A stretch of 10,588 nucleotides of DNA, taken from positions 1 through 10,588 of the forward strand of contig CAPNAQ010000059.1 in the NCBI GenBank assembly GCA_948663505.1, read 5' to 3'. Made by a program: the position numbers and the translations under genes. The notes under the pieces are model-generated. The model was given only the letters and a program-made list of their open reading frames with translations, had not been told where the DNA came from and searched no databases. The DNA comes from an uncultured Clostridia bacterium (GTDB lineage Bacteria; Bacillota; Clostridia; TANB77; CAG-508). Positions 1 through 5,839 of this stretch are shown here, piece by piece; the stretch's first letter is position 1, and the number at the start of each line of letters is the position of its first letter.

Positions 1-8
1 TCAAAAAA

Positions 9-27
9 TGAAGCGGTCTTTTTTTGA
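9..27 (+). terminator. Probable right half of an intrinsic terminator cut by the window edge
   Basis: A locally GC-rich stretch, TGAAGCGGTC, is followed directly by seven T residues. This is the usual look of the 3' arm and U-tract of a rho-independent terminator. The matching left arm (GACCGCTTCA) would lie just before base 1 and cannot be seen, so the call rests on composition and the T run only. It would close a gene to the left of the window. Confidence 0.35.
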
Positions 28-63
28 CCAAAAGTCTTGAAAGAAGGAGGTTTTTGTGGTATT

Positions 64-258
64 ATGTTACATATAATTAAACAAGAAATCAATATGAGTA
101 AGGAATTACTCTCTAAAATCGAATGGGCGTGCCGTTTAAAATTTAAAGAAAAGGAACAGCCACAAATAATAAATGGTTGTCATAGAACGGCAAAGCATTT
201 TAGAGTTTTTAAAAAATTATACTATATTGGTTTATTTGTGTTATTAAAAGGAAATTAA
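64..258 (+). CDS. Small hypothetical protein, possibly a fragment
   Basis: An open frame of 64 codons from ATG 64, not recognised. A strong Shine-Dalgarno run (AAGAAGGAGG, 41-50) sits ahead of it, but the spacing to ATG 64 is 13 bases, longer than ideal. The frame is also open from TTG 37, upstream of that run, and a second in-frame ATG lies at 94. A GTG at 56 with ideal spacing opens another frame that stops after six codons, so translation coupling or a lost frame is possible. The product is basic and has two Cys (WAC, NGC) but no clear domain. The end (LYYIGLFVLL) is hydrophobic and may be read past the original end. A terminator follows at 291-330. Since the neighbouring mobile-element genes are broken, this may also be a remnant. 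I assign no function. Confidence 0.35.
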   Translation: MLHIIKQEINMSKELLSKIEWACRLKFKEKEQPQIINGCHRTAKHFRVFKKLYYIGLFVLLKGN

Positions 259-290
259 AGAGATAGTAATAATAAATATAAAAACTCTAT

Positions 291-330
291 AAGTGCTAAT
301 AGCTAAAACTATGCTATGTGGCACTTTTTT
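291..330 (+). terminator. Rho-independent terminator
   Basis: AAGTGC (291-296) pairs with GCACTT (321-326). After a small internal loop, TAGC (300-303) pairs with GCTA (313-316), leaving an AT-rich apical loop. The T run 325-330 completes a standard intrinsic terminator. It separates the small upstream ORF from the recombinase remnant. Confidence 0.65.
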
Positions 331-346
331 GTTGCCTTTCTATTCA

Positions 347-360
347 TATGCGAAAGCATA
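347..360 (+). repeat. Small hairpin with GAAA tetraloop
   Basis: TATGC (347-351) and GCATA (356-360) are perfect inverted arms around GAAA, a GNRA-type loop that is very stable in RNA. It lies about 50 bases ahead of the recombinase start, in the 5' leader. It could be a structured leader element or part of a recombination or regulatory site of the mobile element; the sequence alone does not decide. Confidence 0.35.
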
Positions 361-406
361 CTAAGACTGTAACAGTTTTAGCAATTTGGAAGGAGGATAT
401 GTAAAA

Positions 407-599
407 ATGAATGGAGAAAGGAAAGTAGCAGGAATTTATATTCGTGTAAGTACAGAAGCTCAAGCAAGGGAACGGATTTAGTTTAGGAGAACAGGAGGAA
501 AAATTAAAGGCACTTTGTAAATATAAAGATTATAAAATATACAAAGTTTACAAAGATGCAGGAATATCTGCCAAAGATATGGCAAATAGACCAGCATTT
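407..599 (+). pseudogene. Serine recombinase, N-terminal remnant, frameshifted and truncated
   Basis: The start ATG 407 has a strong AAGGAGG (390-396). The frame begins MNGERKVAGIYIRVSTEAQA, which carries the catalytic-serine motif Y-x-R-V-S-T of the resolvase/invertase domain. After codon 22 the frame hits TAG at 479-481. Skipping one base near 473 restores the family sequence GFSLGEQEEKLKALC, then YKDAGISAKDMANRPAF, typical of large serine recombinases of clostridial Tn and ICE elements. Similarity stops at the phenylalanine codon 597-599; from there the DNA matches a relaxase instead. Intact relatives are about 450-550 residues, so the rest of the catalytic domain, the recombinase domain and the zinc ribbon are gone. 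The gene cannot make an active integrase. Family assignment is firm; the exact inserted base is not, because the G/A-rich context allows several placements. Confidence 0.85.
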
Positions 600-1061
600 A
601 TTAATGTATACAGAAAATAGTGAAAAGACTGTTGACGAAAATGAGAAAACTATGTATGTAACAGGAGTAAATTGTAATAGCGATACAGCTTATGAAGAAA
701 TGAATTTTGTACAGAAAAAGTTTGATAAATGTACAGGAAATATAGCATATCATGCATACCAAAGTTTTAAAACAGGAGAAGTATCACCAGAACTTGCACA
801 CAAAATTGGAGTAGAACTAGCAAAAGAAATATGGAGTGAGTATCAAGTTATAGTTGCAACACACTTTAATACTGGCACATATCATAACCATTTTGTAGTA
901 AATTCAGTTAATATGTTTACAGGAAAGAAATTTAATTGAAATAAAGGTGCATATTATAAATTTAGAGAAATTTCAGATAGATTATGTAGAGAAAATAATC
1001 TAATAGTTATAGAAAATCCAAAAGGAAAAACACCAAGAAGTATATACTTTGCAGAGAAAAG
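598..1061 (+). pseudogene. Relaxase (MobA/VirD2-type mobilization nuclease), N-terminal half, broken
   Basis: From base 598 the frame reads LLMYTENSEKT, where MOB-P-type relaxases have their I-x-Y-x-x-x-x-E-K-T segment around residue 20. The start codon and first strand are missing. It continues with TGVNCNSDTAYEEM, YHAYQSFKTGEVSPELAHKIG, and the metal-binding histidine motif THFNTGTYHNHFVVNSVN (about 859-912), which has the H...HxH triad. TGA at 937-939 interrupts the frame, but the same frame goes on with family sequence (NKGAYYKFREISDRLCRENNL, PKGKTPRSIYFAEK) to about 1060. The TGA is therefore a nonsense mutation in otherwise preserved coding sequence. At 1057-1062 the frame and the homology jump to the C-terminal piece. 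An open frame can be drawn from ATG 556, but its first 14 codons are recombinase DNA read in another frame, so that start is artefactual. Confidence 0.85.
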
Positions 1062-1673
1062 TATTTACCACAAAATATTGTTGAAAGACTATTCAAAAAT
1101 CCATATTATATGCAAGATGAATACTATAAATTAGTAAAACCGAGGAAATATAATAAGCAGTATGTTTATAGATTTAAAGGCAAATTCAAAGATATTAGTA
1201 AAATAAGTGGAATTGATACACTTTTTCTAATACTATTTCATTTATTAGGTTTAATTCCGAAAAGAGAAGATTATAAGCCATTATCACCAGAAATGAGACG
1301 AGAAGTTAGAAAAATGGAACGTTATTCTAATGAAACTAGACTTATTGTAACAGAAAAATTAAAAACAACAGAAGATGTAAAAAACTATATTTTACAAACT
1401 GAAAAAGATATTGAAGGTGTTACTAATTTAAGACAAAAATACAGAAATAAACTAAGAAATTGTACAGATGATAATTTAATAAAGGAATACAAAGCAAAGC
1501 GAGATGAATGTACTACTATTTTAAATGAATGTAGAAAAAATCTAAAAATATCAAATTGGATTTTAGAAGATACACCAAAGGTTAAAGAAGTTATAAAAAT
1601 TGAACAGCAAATGAAAAGAGAGCAAGAAGATATTGCAAAAACAAAGAAAAAAGATAAATATATAGGCAGATAA
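1062..1673 (+). pseudogene. Relaxase, C-terminal half, separated by deletion and frame change
   Basis: This piece reads YLPQNIVERLFKNPYYMQ, then SPEMRREVRKMERYSNETRL, followed by a long charged, coiled-coil-like helical tail (about 1340-1670) that ends in a lysine-rich stretch. The order and motifs match the middle and C-terminal parts of clostridial relaxases: a hydrophobic LxLLGLIPK segment, then PLSPEMRxExxxMxRYSxxTRL, then coiled coil. It lies in a different frame from the N-terminal half. Relative to intact relatives, the stretch between FAEK and the NPYYMQ region looks deleted, perhaps several tens of codons. ATG 1110 could start an open frame, but no ribosome binding site precedes it, so independent translation is unlikely. 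A terminator follows the stop by a few bases. Identification is from motif memory without alignment. Confidence 0.78.
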
Positions 1674-1678
1674 AGTAT

Positions 1679-1715
1679 AAAAGGTTGTTACGTATAAAAG
1701 TAATAGCCTTTTTAT
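1679..1715 (+). terminator. Rho-independent terminator after the relaxase remnant
   Basis: AAAAGGTTGTTAC (1679-1691) pairs along its whole length with GTAATAGCCTTTT (1700-1712), using two G:U pairs. The loop is eight bases (1692-1699) and a T run follows the stem. It begins six bases after the relaxase stop and insulates the nuclease gene downstream. Confidence 0.8.
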
Positions 1716-1745
1716 AATTTTTAAAAATGAATATTTTGGAAACAA

Positions 1746-1774
1746 TTGTATTTATATTAATTTTATGGTATAAA
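1746..1774 (+). promoter_or_regulatory. Sigma-A-type promoter of the YhcG-family nuclease gene
   Basis: TTGTAT (1746-1751) as -35, a 17-base spacer, and TATAAA (1769-1774) as -10, preceded by TGG, which approximates an extended -10. The predicted start point is near 1781, so the palindrome at 1787-1815 falls within the first bases of the transcript, just before the RBS at 1821. Confidence 0.6.
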
Positions 1775-1786
1775 TAAGTAAAATAT

Positions 1787-1815
1787 GAATTTTGCAGCAT
1801 GATGTTGCAAAATTC
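1787..1815 (+). promoter_or_regulatory. Palindrome in the nuclease leader, probable operator or RNA hairpin
   Basis: GAATTTTGCAGCAT (1787-1800) and ATGTTGCAAAATTC (1802-1815) are inverted copies around the single base 1801, with one mismatch that becomes a G:U pair in RNA. The palindrome lies between the predicted transcription start and the RBS GGAGG (1821-1825). It could act as a repressor site or as a leader hairpin that affects translation. A near-identical palindrome occurs inside the same gene at 2122-2148. Confidence 0.65.
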
Positions 1816-1831
1816 AAAATGGAGGAAAATT

Positions 1832-2869
1832 GTGGAAGATTTAACAAATATTATCAACAATGATGAGTATTTTAAATTTTTGAATGAAATAAAAAATGAT
1901 ATAATTACAACACGAAGAAAAGTATTAACACAAGCTAACAATGAAGTTGTACTAATGTATCATAGAATTGGAAAAGGATTAATAAAAAATACAAAGTATG
2001 GAAATAGTTTTATAGATACTTTAGCAAAAGATTTAAAATTAGAATTTCCAGATATGCAAGGTATATCAGCGAGAAATTTAAGATATATGAAAAAATTTGC
2101 AAAAGAATTTGAATATGATTCAATTTTGCAACATCATGTTGCAAAATTACCATGGACTACTATAACAACAATTATGGATAAAATAAAAGATGAACAAGAA
2201 AGATTATGGTATGCCGAAAAAACATTAGAAAATTTATGGTCAAGAACTATATTAGAACATCAAATTGCAACAGATTTATATAATAGACAAGCATTGTTAG
2301 ACAACAAAATAAGTAATTATAAAGAAACATTACCTATAGAGCTTGGAAAGAGAGCATTGGAAATGCTAAAAGATCCATACGTTTTTGATATTGAAGGTTA
2401 TGGAAAAGATGTACTAGAAAAAGATGTAGAAGATGCATTAGTTTCTAATATTACAAATTTACTTTTAGAGTTCGGAAATGGTTTTGCTTTTGTAGGAAGA
2501 CAATATCATTTAGAAATAGAAGGAGAAGATTATTATATAGATTTACTATTTTACAATTTAAACTTGAAATGCTATGTTGTAGTAGAATTAAAAACTGTTA
2601 AATTTATACCAGAATTTGCAGGAAAGTTAAATTTCTATTTAAATGCAGTAGATATGTTATTGAAGAAAGAAGAAGATAACCCAACAATAGGAATTTTGTT
2701 ATGTAGAGATGAGCATAAGTTGACAGCTGAATTAGCCTTGAAAGATATAAATAAACCAATAGGAGTAGCAGAATATAAATATTTACAAGAGATACCAGAT
2801 TATTTAGCAAATAATTTACCAAGTATAGAAACACTAGAGAAAAGATTAAATAATAAAGATGAAAATTAA
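1832..2869 (+). CDS. YhcG-family PD-(D/E)XK nuclease domain protein (DUF1016)
   Basis: A putative nuclease of 345 residues, probably DNA-directed. I place the start at GTG 1832 because GGAGG (1821-1825) lies six bases ahead. The frame is open from ATG 1799, but that start falls inside the leader palindrome and has no RBS. The N-terminal part (about 1-165) is the helical DUF1016_N region, with the conserved ISARNLRYMKKFAKEF and a PW motif after VAKL. The C-terminal part (about 180-340) is the nuclease core: D237 (YYIDLLFY), then E252-L-K254 in VVVELKT, the D...ExK pattern, followed by FAGKLNFYLNAVD. Length and motifs fit an intact YhcG-family protein. The family often lies in defence islands and near restriction-modification genes, although its biological role is not well settled. 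Here it sits between dead mobilization genes and an AIPR gene. It has its own promoter and a palindrome that suggests autoregulation. Confidence 0.9.
   Translation: MEDLTNIINNDEYFKFLNEIKNDIITTRRKVLTQANNEVVLMYHRIGKGLIKNTKYGNSFIDTLAKDLKLEFPDMQGISARNLRYMKKFAKEFEYDSILQHHVAKLPWTTITTIMDKIKDEQERLWYAEKTLENLWSRTILEHQIATDLYNRQALLDNKISNYKETLPIELGKRALEMLKDPYVFDIEGYGKDVLEKDVEDALVSNITNLLLEFGNGFAFVGRQYHLEIEGEDYYIDLLFYNLNLKCYVVVELKTVKFIPEFAGKLNFYLNAVDMLLKKEEDNPTIGILLCRDEHKLTAELALKDINKPIGVAEYKYLQEIPDYLANNLPSIETLEKRLNNKDEN
2122..2148 (+). repeat. Second copy of the palindrome, inside the nuclease coding sequence
   Basis: AATTTTGCAACAT (2122-2134) and its exact inverse ATGTTGCAAAATT (2136-2148) flank the single base 2135. 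It matches the central 27 bases of the leader palindrome at all but two positions, the centre base included. In frame it encodes the LQHHVAKL stretch of the protein. Confidence 0.8.
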
Positions 2870-2955
2870 TATTAGAGAAAAATTTAAAATATATAAACTA
2901 ATGATAGAAAAATGAAGTGATGAGAAAATTTATAAAGTAAGAAGAGGTGTTTTTT

Positions 2956-4641
2956 ATGGCAACAAGATTTGAAAGAATATATAGCGATATAAAAGAAAGT
3001 ATAGAATATTTGGTTGGACAATATTATCCAGATAATTTTTCATCAGCTTTTGGACATTATTTTTTAAAGACAAAATTTGGATTAAGTGATGACGAAGCAG
3101 CTGAATGTGTAACAGATGGATATGATGATAATGGGATTGATGCAATTTATATTGAAAATAATGAAACAGTACACTTTTTTCAATTTAAATTTCCTTCTGA
3201 TTTAAAAGGAATTTCAAATGGCATAAAAGAAGATGAAATTTTAAAATTGGAAAACGGATTTGAGAATTTTGTATCTCCAAATGAAGATTTTTCACAGATT
3301 GAATGGAATGAATTATTAAAAGAGAAAAGAAAAGAGTATGATAAATTCGATATTTATAATTTTAAACTATGGGTTATAAGATTTTCAAATCAAACAATAA
3401 GTGAAAAAATAATAAAAAAAATGAATAACTGTTTAAAAAATTATTCTAATCATACAGGAAATACAATAGAATTTAATTATATGTTGGCAGAACAATGTGT
3501 TGCATTATATGAAAAAAATATAAAAAACATTTGTCCTGATTTTAAATTAAAATATAAAAAAACATTAAGTCCATTTTCAGATGAAAAGTCTTTAGTAATA
3601 AGTGCATATGTTCCATTATTAGATATATATGAAACATTTAGTACAATTCAAGATAATGTATATGAGGGAAATGTAAGATATTTAAATCCTAACTCTAAAA
3701 TAAATGATGGAATAAGAAAGACCATATTACATGATTATACGAATTTTCATTTATTAAATAACGGAATTACAATTATTTGTGAATCTTGTAACGATAATAC
3801 AGCACAAGCTTATTTAGATGTGAAAAGTGGAACAATAATAAATGGGGCACAAACAGTAGGAACAATTATTAATACATTAAAGAACATTGAAGAAAGTGAA
3901 AGACAAAATTATTTAAATTCATTTGTATTTGTAAAAATAGTTTCATTTACGAATGATGAGAAATTAGTAAATGATATGGTATATACATTAAATACTCAAA
4001 ATCAGATGAAAAATTCATATTCAATATCTAATGATCCAATTGTAAAAAAGGTTCAAGAAAAAATAAATAAAGATACAGAATTTTTCTTAGAAATAAAGAA
4101 TAATGAATTTAATTTTGAAAAAGTTAAAAATAATAATTCTAATAAATTAACTAAAAATAAGATTGATATTGAAACTTTCATTCAAGTATATGTTGCCTTT
4201 TATAATATATCTAATTTGGCAAATTTGACTAAAAATAATAAAGCAAGTTTATTTGATATAAATAATATTGAAAAAGTGATAAATGATTTGAATTATGAAA
4301 AAGCTATTAGAGTATATAAAATATATTTGCAATTGATGGATATAATAAAAGATTATAGAGCCTATAGAAAAAATCGTGATAAAAAAGATATTTTAAATAT
4401 TTTAGATATAAAAGAAGATGAAATTAACGAATATAGATACTTAAATACAGGTAATTTTATAATTATGTATGCATTAGGAATTGCGAATATTAACAAAAAT
4501 ATAGAACCAGAAGGAAATATTATAACTATAATTAAATTTTTAAAAGATAAATTTAAAGATGAAAGTAATATTTCAAATGCTACAAAAACAAAAGAGTCAT
4601 TTGAGCAAGTCAAAGAATTTATGAAAAAGTTTACAATATAA
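2956..4641 (+). CDS. AIPR-family protein (abortive infection / phage resistance) with nuclease-like N-terminus
   Basis: A protein of 561 residues from ATG 2956, which has AAGAGGTG (2942-2949) at good spacing. GTG 2947, three codons upstream, overlaps that RBS and is less likely. The N-terminal ~80 residues carry GIDAIYIE (D62) followed by VHFFQFKF (Q76, K78). This D...QxK arrangement is seen in restriction-endonuclease-like folds of the Mrr type. The central AIPR core includes FHLLNNGITI near residue 266 and a turn with INGAQTV near 297, the most diagnostic motif of the family. The C-terminal third is helical and lysine-rich. AIPR proteins were named for lactococcal abortive infection systems; they are inferred to act as nucleases and their targets are unclear. 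The gene follows the YhcG-family nuclease by 86 bases with no clear terminator between them, so they may be cotranscribed. Family assignment is strong, mechanism is inferred. Confidence 0.88.
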   Translation: MATRFERIYSDIKESIEYLVGQYYPDNFSSAFGHYFLKTKFGLSDDEAAECVTDGYDDNGIDAIYIENNETVHFFQFKFPSDLKGISNGIKEDEILKLENGFENFVSPNEDFSQIEWNELLKEKRKEYDKFDIYNFKLWVIRFSNQTISEKIIKKMNNCLKNYSNHTGNTIEFNYMLAEQCVALYEKNIKNICPDFKLKYKKTLSPFSDEKSLVISAYVPLLDIYETFSTIQDNVYEGNVRYLNPNSKINDGIRKTILHDYTNFHLLNNGITIICESCNDNTAQAYLDVKSGTIINGAQTVGTIINTLKNIEESERQNYLNSFVFVKIVSFTNDEKLVNDMVYTLNTQNQMKNSYSISNDPIVKKVQEKINKDTEFFLEIKNNEFNFEKVKNNNSNKLTKNKIDIETFIQVYVAFYNISNLANLTKNNKASLFDINNIEKVINDLNYEKAIRVYKIYLQLMDIIKDYRAYRKNRDKKDILNILDIKEDEINEYRYLNTGNFIIMYALGIANINKNIEPEGNIITIIKFLKDKFKDESNISNATKTKESFEQVKEFMKKFTI

Positions 4642-4766
4642 AATATTTTTTCAGAAATTCACTAGTTATAGTACAATATATTAATTATTATAGAGAACAG
4701 AATGAGCTAGAAGGTATGAAGTTTGGAAAAAAGAAAAGAAGAGAGTTAACGAGAGGGAATTAGATT
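4642..4766. other. Gene-free interval after AIPR gene
   Basis: About 125 bases of AT-rich DNA. I found no convincing stem-loop terminator behind the AIPR gene and no confident promoter. One forward frame stays open through most of the interval and ends in TAG at 4761-4763, with a basic tail (FGKKKRRELTRG). It may be the tail of a lost gene but has no recognisable start or family. Confidence 0.3.
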
Positions 4767-5116
4767 ATGAATAAAAAGTTTGCAGAGAAGTGGTTAGATA
4801 AGTTAAAGGATGCATAGTGGAATAAAGATATAGAAAAAGCAACATCTTTATTCACACAGACAACCTTTTATCAAGAAACACCATTTATGAAGCCATATAC
4901 AACATTTGATGAATAAAACAAGAATGGAAACATATTAAAAATCAAAACATAGAAAATATAGAGTTTAAAATATTAGCAATAGATAAAAATGTTTTAATAG
5001 TAGAATGGATATTTGAAAGAAATATAATAGCATTTGATGGTATTTATGAAATAAAATTTAATGATAATATGGAGTGTATTTATTTTAAAAGTTGGGAGAT
5101 GGAGGAAAATAAATGA
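4767..5116 (+). pseudogene. NTF2/SnoaL-like family protein, disrupted by nonsense and frameshift
   Basis: ATG 4767 has AGAGGG nine bases ahead and opens with MNKKFAEKWLDKLKDA. TAG at 4815-4817 then stands where a tryptophan codon would fit (next residues WNKD). The same frame continues IEKATSLFTQTTFYQETPF to TAA at 4914-4916. Adding one A to the short A-run near 4913 removes that stop and gives DEIKQEWKHI, ILAIDKNVLIVEWIFER, and an end that reaches TGA 5114-5116. The repaired product is about 115 residues with the W-x-x-x-D and central beta-strand pattern of the nuclear transport factor 2/SnoaL fold (small-ligand-binding or enzymatic proteins). Its stop overlaps the ATG of the dehydrogenase in an ATGA arrangement, so the two were once translationally coupled. 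Two independent lesions make a sequencing error less likely than real decay. Confidence 0.75.
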
Positions 5117-5802
5117 CTAAAGAAGTAGTAATTATAACAGGTGGAGCGAGTGGACTAGGATTAGAACTTGTTAAGCAATTTATAGAGAAGAATTATTTGG
5201 TATGTAACATCGATAGAGATTATGAAAGAATGCAAATCTTAGATAATGCATATAAAGATAACTACAAAGGATTTATAGGAGATATTTCAGATAGTGCATT
5301 TGTTAAAAATGTTATTAATGAAATATCAAATTTAGGAAATATAAAAATACTAATTAATAATGCAGGAGAACCATCATTTAAGTTGCCTACAAAATATGAA
5401 AAAGAAGATATAGATAAATGCTTTAAGGGTTTGCGAGGTATGATTTTGTTTTCAACAGAAGTTTTAAAAGTAAAAGAAGAAAAAGATTTAAAAATAGTAA
5501 ATATAATGTCATCAGCAGCATTAAGAGGAAACAAACAAGAAGCGGTATATTGTGCTACTAAATGGGGAGAAAGAGGATATACAGAAAGTTTAAAAGTAGC
5601 TTATAAAGGCACGAGTGTAAAAGTAATAGGAGTATATCCAGGTGGAATTAATACAGAATTTTATAAAAATAGTAGAGATTATGTATCAGAAGAAAAGCAA
5701 TCTACATTTATGAAACCGTGTGATGTTGCTAAAACAATTATAGACAATATTACAAATGAAACTAATTTGACAGTAGCAGATATTATAATTGAGAGAAATT
5801 AA
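5113..5802 (+). CDS. Short-chain dehydrogenase/reductase (SDR), NAD(P)-dependent
   Basis: A 229-residue classical SDR, an oxidoreductase with a Rossmann fold, predicted cytosolic. The cofactor loop TGGASGLG is at residues 9-16, D60 lies in the GDIS segment, NNAG is at 82-85, catalytic Ser is S133 or S134 in MSSAA, and the active pair is Y146-x-x-x-K150 (YCATK). VYPGGINTEF after strand 6 is also typical. All catalytic positions are present, so the enzyme should be active; the substrate cannot be told. RBS GGAGG (5101-5105) precedes ATG 5113. The start overlaps the stop of the broken NTF2-like gene, which probably supplied a partner function or translational coupling. With that gene interrupted, expression now depends on reinitiation or on the RBS alone. 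Confidence 0.93.
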   Translation: MTKEVVIITGGASGLGLELVKQFIEKNYLVCNIDRDYERMQILDNAYKDNYKGFIGDISDSAFVKNVINEISNLGNIKILINNAGEPSFKLPTKYEKEDIDKCFKGLRGMILFSTEVLKVKEEKDLKIVNIMSSAALRGNKQEAVYCATKWGERGYTESLKVAYKGTSVKVIGVYPGGINTEFYKNSRDYVSEEKQSTFMKPCDVAKTIIDNITNETNLTVADIIIERN

Positions 5803-5839
5803 ATATAAGAAATAAAAACATATCTAAAAGGGGAATAAA

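Noticed and set aside
937..939. TGA inside well-preserved relaxase sequence, possibly recoded as Trp or Cys
   Set aside because: The gene carries other lesions (missing start, internal deletion with frame change), and intact genes in the window use TGG for Trp, while TGA appears in-frame in none of them. A plain nonsense mutation is simpler.
1799..1801. ATG 1799 as start of the YhcG-family gene
   Set aside because: It lies inside the leader palindrome with no Shine-Dalgarno sequence; GTG 1832 has GGAGG at correct spacing.
1591..1941. Minus-strand open frame across the relaxase terminator and nuclease start
   Set aside because: It is rich in Leu, Ile, Phe and Ser as expected from the complement of AT-rich coding DNA, spans a promoter and a terminator of the other strand, and has no RBS or family motif.
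2122..2148. Palindromes in the nuclease gene as part of a CRISPR-like or IS terminal-repeat structure
   Set aside because: Only two copies, no regular spacers, no transposase and no target-site duplication around them.
2870..2955. A separate promoter for the AIPR gene (TATAAA at 2931-2936)
   Set aside because: No -35-like hexamer at 16-18 bases upstream; AT-rich DNA gives such -10 matches by chance.
2954..3145. Minus-strand His/Leu-rich open frame opposite the AIPR start
   Set aside because: A shadow of the AIPR coding frame without start signals.
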